Notes under the pieces: generated by a model
Told to the model about the DNA's origin: nothing
Seen by the model: only the letters and a program-made list of their open reading frames with translations
Database searches by the model: none
Assembly: GCA_023390875.1 (NCBI GenBank)
Contig: JAEWCA010000157.1
Span: 1-6,887 of the forward strand
Length of the DNA: 6,887 bases
Source of the DNA: Actinomycetes bacterium
GTDB taxonomy: Bacteria > Actinomycetota > Actinomycetes > Actinomycetales > Cellulomonadaceae
Direction of reading: 5' to 3'
Translations under genes and position numbers: made by a program
Shown: piece after piece, positions 1-6,887 of the stretch
Position numbering within the stretch: position 1 is the stretch's first letter
Layout: every line of letters begins with the position of its first letter

Positions 1-22
1 GTGCCGGCGTTCGGGCCGGCAC
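1..22 (-). terminator. Probable rho-independent-like terminator hairpin of fumC
   Basis: The sequence shows a perfect 8-bp inverted repeat, GTGCCGGC at 1-8 and GCCGGCAC at 15-22, around a 6-nt loop. It begins 11 bases beyond the fumarase stop codon on the minus strand, where a transcript terminator would be expected. All eight pairs are present and mostly G-C. No T-run can be seen on the minus-strand downstream side because the window ends at base 1. Actinobacterial terminators often lack a T-run, so a terminator is the best reading. The stem could extend no further inward, and whether it extends outward cannot be seen. Confidence 0.6.
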
Positions 23-33
23 CGGGACGCGCG

Positions 34-1482
34 TCACGCCTGCGGCGGTCGCGTCATGCTCAGCACGTCGAGGGCCGCGTCGAGCTGCTCCTCGGTGACC
101 TCGCCGCGCTCCACGTACCCGAGGTCGACGACGGCCTGGCGGATCGTGACGCCCTGCTTGACGGCGTGCTTGGCGATCTTCGCGGCGGCCTCGTACCCGA
201 TGACCCGGTTGAGGGGCGTGACGATCGACGGCGACGACTCGGCGAACGCGCGCGCCCGGTCCTCGTTCGCGACGAGGCCGGAGACGGTCTTGTCGGCGAG
301 CAGCCGGCTCGCGTTCGCGAGCAGCCGCACCGACTCCAGCACGCCCGCGGCGATCACGGGGATCTGCACGTTGAGCTCGAAGCTGCCGGACGCACCGGCC
401 CACGCGACGGTCGCGTCGTTGCCGACGACCCGTGCGGCCACCATGAGCACCGCCTCGGGGATCACCGGGTTGACCTTGCCGGGCATGATCGACGACCCGG
501 GCTGCAGGTCGGGGATCGCGATCTCGCCGAGACCCGTGTTCGGGCCGGAACCCATCCAGCGCAGGTCGTTGCAGATCTTCGTCAGGCTCACCGCGATCGT
601 CCGCAGCGCCCCCGACAGCTCCACGAGACCGTCGCGCGAGCTCTGCGCCTCGAAGTGGTCGCGCGCCTCCGTCAGCGGCAGGCCGGTGTCCTCGACGAGC
701 AGCGCGATGACGCGCTGCGGGAACCCGGCGGGCGTGTTGATGCCGGTGCCGACGGCCGTGCCGCCGAGCGGGACCTCGGCGGCGCGGGGGAGCGCGGCCT
801 GCAGCCGCTCGATGCCGTACCGGACCGCCGCCGCGTAGCCGCCGAACTCCTGCCCGAGCGTCACCGGCGTCGCGTCCATGAGGTGCGTGCGGCCCGACTT
901 CACGACCGTCTTCCACGCGTCGGCCTTGACCTCGAGCGCCTCCGCCAGGTGCTCCAGCGCCGGGACCAGGTCGCGCACCACGCCGGCCGTCGCGGCCACG
1001 TGCACCGACGTCGGGAACACGTCGTTCGACGACTGCGACGCGTTGACGTGGTCGTTCGGGTGCACGTCGCGGCCGAGCCGGCGGGACGCGAGCGTCGCGA
1101 CGACCTCGTTGGTGTTCATGTTCGAGCTCGTGCCCGAGCCGGTCTGGTAGACGTCGATCGGGAAGTCGCCGTCGTGCCCGCCCCGCGCGACCTCGTCGGC
1201 CGCCGCGACGATCGCGTCCGCCACGTCCGCATCCAGCACGCCCAGCTCGGCGTTCGCGCGGGCGGCGGCCTTCTTGATGCGGGCGAGCGCCTCGATGTGG
1301 CTGCGCTCCAGCCGGGTGCCCGAGATCGGGAAGTTCTCGACGGCCCGCTGCGTCTGCGCCCGGTACAGGGCGTCCACCGGGACGCGGACCTCGCCCATGG
1401 TGTCGTGCTCGATGCGGTACTGGGTCGCGTCGGCCGCGGTCACGTCGGGCTGCGTCGCCCCCGGGACGGTGTCAGAAGTCAT
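34..1482 (-). CDS. fumC: Class II fumarate hydratase (fumarase C)
   Basis: This cytoplasmic TCA-cycle enzyme reversibly hydrates fumarate to L-malate as a homotetramer. The 482-residue product, close to the usual 460-480, carries the superfamily motifs in order: [13 protein letters not shown] (about 114-126), SSNDVFPTS (151-159), [17 protein letters not shown] (197-213) with the catalytic His at 200, and the signature [11 protein letters not shown] (329-339) with the active-site serine. The His in GRTH favours fumarase over aspartate ammonia-lyase, which usually has Gln there. The ATG at 1482 is chosen because AGGA lies at 1490-1493, seven bases upstream on the minus strand. An in-frame GTG at 1518 would add 12 residues without a clear ribosome site. 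The first ~25 residues are a non-conserved acidic/Thr-rich lead. The gene is divergent from the DUF2087 gene and is followed by the hairpin at 1-22. No oddity is seen in the coding sequence. Confidence 0.96.
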   Translation of the reverse strand: MTSDTVPGATQPDVTAADATQYRIEHDTMGEVRVPVDALYRAQTQRAVENFPISGTRLERSHIEALARIKKAAARANAELGVLDADVADAIVAAADEVARGGHDGDFPIDVYQTGSGTSSNMNTNEVVATLASRRLGRDVHPNDHVNASQSSNDVFPTSVHVAATAGVVRDLVPALEHLAEALEVKADAWKTVVKSGRTHLMDATPVTLGQEFGGYAAAVRYGIERLQAALPRAAEVPLGGTAVGTGINTPAGFPQRVIALLVEDTGLPLTEARDHFEAQSSRDGLVELSGALRTIAVSLTKICNDLRWMGSGPNTGLGEIAIPDLQPGSSIMPGKVNPVIPEAVLMVAARVVGNDATVAWAGASGSFELNVQIPVIAAGVLESVRLLANASRLLADKTVSGLVANEDRARAFAESSPSIVTPLNRVIGYEAAAKIAKHAVKQGVTIRQAVVDLGYVERGEVTEEQLDAALDVLSMTRPPQA

Positions 1483-1489
1483 GCGTTCA

Positions 1490-1493
1490 TCCT
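1490..1493 (-). promoter_or_regulatory. Ribosome binding site deciding the fumC start
   Basis: On the minus strand AGGA (within GCAGGATG) stands seven bases before the ATG at 1482. It supports that start over the in-frame GTG at 1518. The 52-bp gap to the divergent gene must also hold the fumC promoter, but I could not identify a -10/-35 pair. Confidence 0.6.
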
Positions 1494-1534
1494 GCCGCAC
1501 GGCGCCGACGGTTCTCACGCGTCACGATGGCGGT

Positions 1535-1867
1535 ATGGACGACGTCACACCGACCGACGCGTGCCCGGCCGAACGGTTCCTCGAGCACGGCCGGCTGGTC
1601 CGCACCCCGCGGCGTCAGGACGACCGGCTGCTCGTGCTCGAGCACCTCGCGTCCCGGCTGATCGCGCCCGGTGAGGCCGCGACCGAGACAGCCCTGACCG
1701 AGCGGCTCACGACCGTCAGCCCCGACCCCGTGCGGCTGCGGCGCGACCTCGTCGAGGCCGGGCTCGTCGGGCGACGGCAGGACGGGACGCAGTACTGGCG
1801 CGAGCGCGTCACCGTGCACGACGACGAGCCCGGGGCGCGGCCGGGGCCCGAGGACTCCTGGCTCTGA
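1535..1867 (+). CDS. DUF2087 domain protein, small stand-alone winged-helix-like
   Basis: The product is a 110-residue soluble protein of unknown function. Residues about 13-90 match the DUF2087 pattern as I know it: an entry FLEHGRLVRTPRRQDDRLLVLEHLA, a short acidic helix (TALTERL), and the hallmark LRRDLVEAGLVGRRQDGTQYWR (68-89). DUF2087 is often found fused to or beside ArsR-type DNA-binding domains. Here it stands alone, with an acidic Pro/Gly-rich tail (95-110). There are no membrane segments and only one cysteine (Cys10). The ATG at 1535 has at best a weak ribosome site (GATGGCGGT directly upstream), so translation may be leaderless or weak. An in-frame ATG at 1481 would overlap the fumC start codon and add 18 unconserved residues. 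The gene is divergent from fumC and convergent with the carbonic anhydrase gene. A nucleic-acid-binding role is plausible from the fold but is inference. Confidence 0.85.
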   Translation: MDDVTPTDACPAERFLEHGRLVRTPRRQDDRLLVLEHLASRLIAPGEAATETALTERLTTVSPDPVRLRRDLVEAGLVGRRQDGTQYWRERVTVHDDEPGARPGPEDSWL

Positions 1868-1876
1868 GGCTCAGAG
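1862..1876. repeat. 15-bp palindrome spanning both stop codons of convergent genes
   Basis: CTCTGAG at 1862-1868 and CTCAGAG at 1870-1876 are perfect inverted copies around a single central G. The TGA of the DUF2087 gene (1865-1867) and the TGA of the carbonic anhydrase gene (complement of 1871-1873) both lie inside. As RNA it could fold only as a 6-bp stem with a 3-nt loop, weak for a terminator. It may act as a minimal bidirectional terminator, or be a by-product of two similar gene ends meeting. Confidence 0.45.
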
Positions 1877-2500
1877 GTCGCCGACCGTCTCCGCCACGTG
1901 GACCTTGCCGTCGGCCAGCGTGTACTCGAGGCCGATGATCGCGCAGCGCCCCTCGGCGACGGCCTCGGCGAGCGACACCGAGTAGCCCTGCAGCATCCGC
2001 ACGGTGTGCTTGACGTGCTCGTGCCCGAGCTCGGCCGGGTCGACGGGCTCGCTCGCGCCGCCCGCCAGGTTGACGATGCTCGGGATGACCCGGTCGACGA
2101 CCGCGCGCACGAACCCGCGCGGCAGGTCGCCGTGGTTGAGCGCGGCCGTCGCGGCGGCGACCGCCCCGCACGAGTCGTGGCCGAGCACGACGACGAGCGG
2201 CGCGCCCAGCACCTCGACGCCGTACTCGATCGACCCGATCACGGTCGTGTCGAGCACGTGACCCGCGGTCCGGACGACGAACAGGTCGCCGAGCCCCTGG
2301 TCGAAGATGATCTCGGCCGCGACGCGCGAGTCCGAGCAGCCGAACAGCACCGCGAACGGGGCCTGCCCGGCCGACAGCTCGGCACGCCGGTCGACGCCCT
2401 GGGACGGGTGCTGCATCTCGCCGCGGACGAACCGGTCGTTCCCTTCCCGGAGGGCGGACCAGGCTTCGGCGGGGGTGAGGGTGTTCGGCACGTCGGACAT
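1871..2500 (-). CDS. canB: Beta-class carbonic anhydrase, CanB-like
   Basis: The enzyme interconverts CO2 and bicarbonate in the cytoplasm, supplying bicarbonate to carboxylases and helping pH balance. The 209-residue product has the beta-class zinc motif CSDSR (Cys55, Asp57, Arg59) and the second motif GHDSC (His108, Cys111), giving the full Cys-His-Cys zinc set and the Asp-Arg dyad. Segments EIIFDQGLGDLFVVRTAGHV and GSIEYGVEVLGAPLVVVLGH are typical of the mycobacterial Rv3588c (CanB) subgroup, as recalled and not aligned. It has no signal peptide. The ATG at 2500 is chosen because the family begins with an N-terminal AWxALxEGNxRF segment, seen at 13-24. The frame stays open upstream to 2689 but encodes a Pro/Cys/Arg-rich, non-family sequence. 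A weak G-rich site (GGGTG) precedes the ATG. The gene is divergent from the sugar-importer operon and converges on the DUF2087 gene with a 3-bp gap. Confidence 0.95.
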   Translation of the reverse strand: MSDVPNTLTPAEAWSALREGNDRFVRGEMQHPSQGVDRRAELSAGQAPFAVLFGCSDSRVAAEIIFDQGLGDLFVVRTAGHVLDTTVIGSIEYGVEVLGAPLVVVLGHDSCGAVAAATAALNHGDLPRGFVRAVVDRVIPSIVNLAGGASEPVDPAELGHEHVKHTVRMLQGYSVSLAEAVAEGRCAIIGLEYTLADGKVHVAETVGDL

Positions 2501-2592
2501 GGTGGCACCCGACACGCCGTCCGTGCAGGCCGGACCACGTTCCGGGCACCCGCAGGGGTGGCGCGCGCAGGCGGGGAGGTGTACCCAGGGAC

Positions 2593-2627
2593 CAGGTGAT
2601 TCGTCCGGTTCCGGACGGCGGCACCTG
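2593..2627. promoter_or_regulatory. Nested inverted repeat, candidate operator or 5' UTR hairpin
   Basis: Two inverted repeats share nearly one centre. The inner one is CGTCCGGTTCCGGACG at 2602-2617 (7-bp arms around TT). The outer one is CAGGTG at 2593-2598 with CACCTG at 2622-2627. The spacers between arms are 3 and 4 bases. The element ends 34 bases before the GTG start of the solute-binding protein gene. On DNA it fits a dimeric-repressor site, for example a LacI- or GntR-type sugar regulator. If transcribed it would fold into an RNA hairpin in the leader. No regulator gene lies in the window, so its partner is unknown. Confidence 0.45.
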
Positions 2628-2651
2628 CTGACGACGATGTCACGCGCAGTT

Positions 2652-2657
2652 GGGGGA
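2652..2657 (+). promoter_or_regulatory. Ribosome binding site deciding the lpqY-like start
   Basis: GGGGGA at 2652-2657 lies four bases before GTG at 2662. This favours the GTG start over the in-frame TTG at 2650, which would overlap this site and has no good site of its own. Confidence 0.55.
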
Positions 2658-2661
2658 CACG

Positions 2662-3954
2662 GTGCGACGGCGGACGAGAGCTCTGGCACTGGGCACGGCG
2701 CTCGCGGCGCTGCTGCCGCTCGCCGCGTGCTCGGCGGAGTCAGGACCGCCGGTGCTCACGTGGTTCATCAACCCGGACGACGGCGGCCAGGCGGAGATCG
2801 CCAAGCGGTGCACCGACCAGTCGGGCGGCGCCTACAGCATCGAGGTGTCGATCCTGCCGCGCGACGCCGCGTCCCAGCGCGAGCAGCTCGCCCGGCGCCT
2901 CGCGGCCAGCGACTCGTCGATCGACATCATGAGCCTCGACCCGCCGTTCATCCCCGAGCTGTCCGAGCCGGGCTTCCTCGCGCCGATCCCCGACGACGTC
3001 GCCCAGAAGGTCTCCCAGAACGTCGTGGCCGGCGCGCTCGCGGGCGCGACCTGGAACGGCAAGCTCGTCACGGTCCCGTTCTGGGCGAACACGCAGCTGC
3101 TCTGGTACCGCAAGTCCGTCGCGCAGGCCGCCGGCGTCGACCCCGCGGCGGGGCCGGTGACGTGGCAGCAGATCATGGACGCGGCCAAGTCGCAGGACAA
3201 GTTCCTCAGCGTGCAGGGCGCCAAGGCCGAGTCGCTCACGGTGTGGATCAACGCGCTGATCGAGGGCGCCGGCGGGCAGATCCTCGAGAACCCCGAGGCG
3301 CCCGCCGACGAGCTCAAGCTCGGCCTCGACACCCCGGCCGGCAAGGCCGCCGCCGACATCATCGGGACGATCGGCCGCGAGAACATCGCCGGCCCGTCGC
3401 TGCCGACCGAGGACGAGGGCGTCTCGCTGACCGTCTTCCAGGGGGACAAGGGCTCGTTCATGGTGAACTGGCCGTTCGTCTGGTCCGCGACCAACGCCTC
3501 CGTCGAGCAGGGCACGCTGCCGCAGTCGCTGGTCGACGACATCGGGTGGGCCCTGTACCCGCAGACGGACGCCGCGCAGCCGTCGGCACCGCCCTACGGC
3601 GGGATCAACCTCGGCATCGGCGCGTTCAGCAAGCACACCGACCTCGCGTTCGACGCCGCGCAGTGCATCGTCACGCCGGAGAACCAGGCGTACTACTTCG
3701 TCGCGAACGGCAACCCGCCGTCCAACACGGAGTCGTACAACGACCCGGCCGTGCACAAGGCGTTCCCGATGGCCGACGTCATCCGGCAGTCGCTCGAGCA
3801 GGCCGCGCCCCGCCCGCAGACGCCGTACTACAACGAGGTGTCGACCGGTCTGCAGGAGACGTGGCACCCGCCGTCGTCCGTCAACCCCGACACGACGCCG
3901 CAACGGTCCACCGAGTTCATCACCGCCGTGCTCCACGGGGAGGCGCTGCTGTGA
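2662..3954 (+). CDS. lpqY: Extracellular solute-binding lipoprotein of sugar ABC importer, LpqY-like
   Basis: This is the substrate-capturing lipoprotein of an ABC importer, anchored outside the cytoplasmic membrane. With the GTG start it has 430 residues. An Arg-rich n-region (RRRTR), a hydrophobic core (about 7-20) and the lipobox LAAC with lipid-modified Cys23 form a type II signal peptide. The mature part has the family 1 (MalE-type) layout: LTWFINPDDGG (32-42), ILPRDAASQREQLARRLAA (64-82), DIMSLD (88-93), a VPFWANTQLLWYRK segment (138-151) typical of sugar-binding proteins, and GSFMVNWPFVW (264-274). The start of the mature domain strongly recalls mycobacterial LpqY, the trehalose-binding protein, though that is from memory. 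Cys50 and Cys335 are the only mature cysteines besides the lipidated one and might form a disulfide (inference). It is the first gene of the operon; the next start is 14 bases past its stop. The substrate could be trehalose or another disaccharide. Confidence 0.88.
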   Translation: MRRRTRALALGTALAALLPLAACSAESGPPVLTWFINPDDGGQAEIAKRCTDQSGGAYSIEVSILPRDAASQREQLARRLAASDSSIDIMSLDPPFIPELSEPGFLAPIPDDVAQKVSQNVVAGALAGATWNGKLVTVPFWANTQLLWYRKSVAQAAGVDPAAGPVTWQQIMDAAKSQDKFLSVQGAKAESLTVWINALIEGAGGQILENPEAPADELKLGLDTPAGKAAADIIGTIGRENIAGPSLPTEDEGVSLTVFQGDKGSFMVNWPFVWSATNASVEQGTLPQSLVDDIGWALYPQTDAAQPSAPPYGGINLGIGAFSKHTDLAFDAAQCIVTPENQAYYFVANGNPPSNTESYNDPAVHKAFPMADVIRQSLEQAAPRPQTPYYNEVSTGLQETWHPPSSVNPDTTPQRSTEFITAVLHGEALL

Positions 3955-3967
3955 GGGGGGAGGCGTC

Positions 3968-4930
3968 ATGACGGCGCAGACGGCTCCCATCGCGACGGAC
4001 GTCGCGAAGGAGCCCAAGACCAAGGTCGTGCTCAGCGACCGGACCAAGGCCGAGCGTCGGCTCGGCTGGTGGCTCGCCGGACCCGCGTTCGTCGTCATGC
4101 TGGCCGTGACGGTCTACCCGATCCTGCAGGCCTTCTTCGACTCGCTGTACCGCTACCGGCTCACCGCACCCGACGACAAGGCGTTCATCGGGCTCAACAA
4201 CTACGTCGTGGTGCTCACCGACCCCGTGTTCTGGCAGGCGCTCGGCGTGACGTTGTTCATCACCGTCGTCACCGTGCTCGTCGAGGTCGTGCTCGGGTTC
4301 ATCCTCGCGCTGCTCATGCACCGGGCCATCAAGAGCCTGCGCGGCGTGCTCCGCACCGTGATCCTGGTGCCGTACGGGATCATCACCGTCGTCTCGGCGT
4401 TCGCGTGGTTCTACATGTTCGACATCACGTCGGGCTTCGTGAACAGCTGGTTCGACTGGGTGCCGGGCATCTCGCAGGACCTCAACTGGTTCGCGCACCA
4501 GGGCACGAGCCTGTTCGTCATCATGGCGTCGGAGATCTGGAAGACCACGCCGTTCATCTCGCTCCTGCTGCTCGCCGGTCTCGCGCAGGTGCCGGGCGAG
4601 CTCGACGAGGCCGCCGAGGTCGACGGCGCGACGTGGGGCCAGCGGCTGCGGCGGGTCACGCTGCCGAACATGAAGGCCGCGATCATGGTCGCCGTCCTGT
4701 TCCGGGCCCTCGACGCGTTCCGCATCTTCGACAACGTGTTCATCATGACGAACGGCGCGAACGGCACCACGGTGCTGTCGCTGCTCGCCTACCGCACCTC
4801 CATCGGGCGCCTCGAGATCGGGCTCGGCTCGGCCATCTCCGTGCTGCTGTTCCTCTGCGTCATCGGGATCTGCTTCATCGCCATCAAGCTCTTCAAGGTC
4901 GATCTCGCCGGGGCGAGGGGGGAGAGCTGA
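3968..4930 (+). CDS. sugA: Sugar ABC transporter permease, MalF/SugA type
   Basis: One of two membrane subunits forming the translocation path of the importer. The 320-residue product has a charged cytoplasmic N-terminus (about 1-32) and about six hydrophobic segments (roughly 34-57, 92-118, 128-151, 182-206, 236-256, 287-308). Between the fourth and fifth lies the EAA loop, EAAEVDGATWGQRLRRVTLP (214-233), with the invariant Gly220; this loop docks onto the ATPase. The segment GLNNYVVVLTDPVFWQAL (75-92) is the periplasmic-side signature of MalF-like subunits. A very G-rich ribosome site (GGGGGGAGG at 3955-3963) begins right after the stop of the binding-protein gene. Its own TGA stop overlaps the next gene's ATG (TGATG). 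The N-terminus lacks the extra domain of enterobacterial MalF, as is usual in Gram-positives. Assignment as SugA rests on operon order and similarity in kind. Confidence 0.9.
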   Translation: MTAQTAPIATDVAKEPKTKVVLSDRTKAERRLGWWLAGPAFVVMLAVTVYPILQAFFDSLYRYRLTAPDDKAFIGLNNYVVVLTDPVFWQALGVTLFITVVTVLVEVVLGFILALLMHRAIKSLRGVLRTVILVPYGIITVVSAFAWFYMFDITSGFVNSWFDWVPGISQDLNWFAHQGTSLFVIMASEIWKTTPFISLLLLAGLAQVPGELDEAAEVDGATWGQRLRRVTLPNMKAAIMVAVLFRALDAFRIFDNVFIMTNGANGTTVLSLLAYRTSIGRLEIGLGSAISVLLFLCVIGICFIAIKLFKVDLAGARGES

Positions 4931-5778
4931 TGCGCGGCATGTCCACCCGGCTCAAGATCGGCTGGGCCGTCATCGTCATCGTCGTCTTCACGTACACGCT
5001 GTTCCCCGTGGCGTCGATCTTCGCGACGTCGTTCAAGCTGCCCGGCGAGCTCAACCTCGGCACGTTCCTGCCGGTGCACTGGACGTGGGACAACTACACG
5101 CAGATCCTCGGGCCCGACGGGTCCGCGCGGGACCTGTTCGTGCCGTCGCTGCGCAACTCCATCGGCATCTCGCTCATCGCGACCGCCATCGCCGTGGTCC
5201 TCGCGACGCTCGCCGCGTACGCGATCGCCCGGCTCGACTTCCGCGGCAAGCGGCTCATCCTCACCACCGCGCTCGGCGTCTCGATCTTCCCGGTCATCTC
5301 GATCGTCACGCCGCTGTTCAACCTGTGGCGGCAGATCGGCCTGTACGACACGTGGCTCGGCCTGATCATCCCGTACCTGTCGCTCACGCTGCCGATCTCC
5401 ATCTGGACGCTCGCGGCGTTCTTCCGGCAGATCCCGTGGGAGCTCGAGCAGGCCGCGCAGGTCGACGGCGCGACCACCTGGCAGGCGTTCCGCAAGGCGA
5501 TCGTTCCGCTCGCCGCCCCCGGCGTGTTCACCACGGCGCTCATCGCGTTCTTCATCGCCTGGAACGACTTCGTCTACGGCATCTCGCTCACCTCGACGAG
5601 CCGCGCGCGCCCGGTGCCCGCCGCGCTGGCCTTCTTCACCGGCGCCTCGCAGTTCGAGGAGCCCACGGGTGCCATCTCCGCCGCGGCGGTCATCGTCACG
5701 ATCCCCGTCGTGATCCTGGTGCTGCTGTTCCAGCGCCAGATCGTCTCCGGCCTGACGCAGGGCGCCGTCAAGGGCTGA
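4930..5778 (+). CDS. sugB: Sugar ABC transporter permease, MalG/SugB type
   Basis: This is the second membrane subunit of the importer. The 282-residue product has a first hydrophobic segment at about 9-33 and the MalG-type FATSFKLPGEL at 31-41. Further hydrophobic segments lie at about 77-99, 109-130, 140-165, 196-213 and 250-267. The EAA loop EQAAQVDGATTWQAFRKAIVP (173-193) has the conserved Gly180. The C-terminal GLTQGAVKG is characteristic of MalG-like subunits, whose tail reaches toward the ATPase. The ATG at 4930 shares its A with the TGA stop of the upstream permease, and GGGGGGAGAG just before supplies a ribosome site, so translation is probably coupled for equal amounts of the two subunits. 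A second ATG at 4939 is possible but less well placed. The reading frame is open far upstream (from 4069), but that part is only a shadow of the first permease. Confidence 0.92.
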   Translation: MRGMSTRLKIGWAVIVIVVFTYTLFPVASIFATSFKLPGELNLGTFLPVHWTWDNYTQILGPDGSARDLFVPSLRNSIGISLIATAIAVVLATLAAYAIARLDFRGKRLILTTALGVSIFPVISIVTPLFNLWRQIGLYDTWLGLIIPYLSLTLPISIWTLAAFFRQIPWELEQAAQVDGATTWQAFRKAIVPLAAPGVFTTALIAFFIAWNDFVYGISLTSTSRARPVPAALAFFTGASQFEEPTGAISAAAVIVTIPVVILVLLFQRQIVSGLTQGAVKG

Positions 5779-5794
5779 CCCCTGGCCCACCCCG

Positions 5795-5801
5795 AAGGAG
5801 G
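5795..5801 (+). promoter_or_regulatory. Consensus ribosome binding site of the ATPase gene
   Basis: AAGGAGG lies four bases before the ATG at 5806. It is the closest match in the window to the anti-Shine-Dalgarno consensus, in contrast to the plain G-runs used by the upstream genes. Confidence 0.8.
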
Positions 5802-5805
5802 ATCC

Positions 5806-6887
<1,082 letters not shown>

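Larger units (their letters stand above)
2501..2661. other. Divergent intergenic region between carbonic anhydrase and importer operon
   Basis: This 161-bp gap must hold promoters for both the minus-strand carbonic anhydrase and the plus-strand transporter operon. I could not recognise a convincing -35/-10 pair on either strand; the only AT-richer patch is around 2597-2610. It contains a small 5-bp inverted repeat (CACCC 2547-2551, GGGTG 2556-2560) and the larger nested repeat at 2593-2627. No small gene with a ribosome site is visible. Confidence 0.6.

Noticed and set aside
1483..1518. GTG start at 1518 for fumarase, adding 12 residues
   Set aside because: The ATG at 1482 has an AGGA site at proper spacing; the extension would reach close to the divergent gene and shows no family character.
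1..1674. A 557-residue plus-strand open frame opposite fumarase
   Set aside because: It is the antisense shadow of a clear fumarase gene. It is Arg/Asp/Val-rich with no recognisable domain, as expected for the complement of high-GC codons.
2547..2560. Small inverted repeat CACCC/GGGTG in the intergenic region
   Set aside because: Only five base pairs, expected by chance in GC-rich DNA, and not placed next to a gene end.
2501..2689. N-terminal extension of carbonic anhydrase to 2689
   Set aside because: The added 63 residues are Pro/Cys/Arg-rich and unlike the family, would remove the divergent promoter region and would overlap the start of the importer operon.
2307..3971. A 554-residue plus-strand open frame over the binding-protein gene
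   Set aside because: It is a frame-shifted shadow of the solute-binding protein, very rich in Arg, Ala and Gly, with no domain and no ribosome site.
2740..4098. Long minus-strand open frame opposite the binding protein
   Set aside because: Antisense to a well-supported lipoprotein gene; composition is typical of a complement-strand shadow.
4069..4929. Upstream extension of the second permease frame, suggesting a fused 569-residue protein
   Set aside because: The extension has no permease or other domain and lies wholly in another frame of the first permease. The ATG at 4930 with a ribosome site and TGATG overlap is the natural start.
4789..5790. Minus-strand 333-residue acidic/basic repeat-like open frame
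   Set aside because: The apparent Asp/Arg/Glu-rich low-complexity protein comes from reading the second permease gene backwards; there is no start signal.

Overview
The window is a stretch of high-GC chromosomal DNA with almost wall-to-wall coding, many GTG/TTG-compatible starts, TGA stops and G-rich Shine-Dalgarno sites. Together with the gene types (a CanB-like beta-carbonic anhydrase, a DUF2087 protein and a LpqY-SugABC-like importer), this points to an actinomycete, probably of the Cellulomonas/Micrococcales type. The genus is an inference from gene content and codon use; no marker gene fixes it.

Layout. Positions 1-22 hold a strong inverted repeat, probably the terminator of the minus-strand class II fumarase gene (34-1482). 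Divergent from it, across a 52-bp gap, lies a small plus-strand gene (1535-1867) for a stand-alone DUF2087 protein. Tail-to-tail with that gene, only 3 bp away, is a minus-strand beta-carbonic anhydrase (1871-2500). Both stop codons of this pair sit inside one short palindrome (1862-1876). A 161-bp divergent intergenic region (2501-2661) follows. It contains a nested inverted repeat (2593-2627) just upstream of a four-gene plus-strand operon. The operon encodes a lipoprotein solute-binding protein (2662-3954), two MalF/MalG-type permeases (3968-4930 and 4930-5778, stop/start overlap TGATG) and a MalK-type ATPase (5806 to past the window end).

The operon makes a complete ABC importer. The lipoprotein captures an oligosaccharide outside the membrane, the two permeases form the channel, and the ATPase drives transport. 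Its gene order and protein features resemble the mycobacterial LpqY-SugA-SugB-SugC trehalose importer, recalled from memory and not aligned here. Fumarase (TCA cycle) and carbonic anhydrase (bicarbonate supply) are ordinary central-metabolism neighbours. No mobile element, CRISPR array, RNA gene or defence system was seen. The window looks like ordinary core genome with a few small regulatory-looking signals, and I found no convincing new biological system in it.
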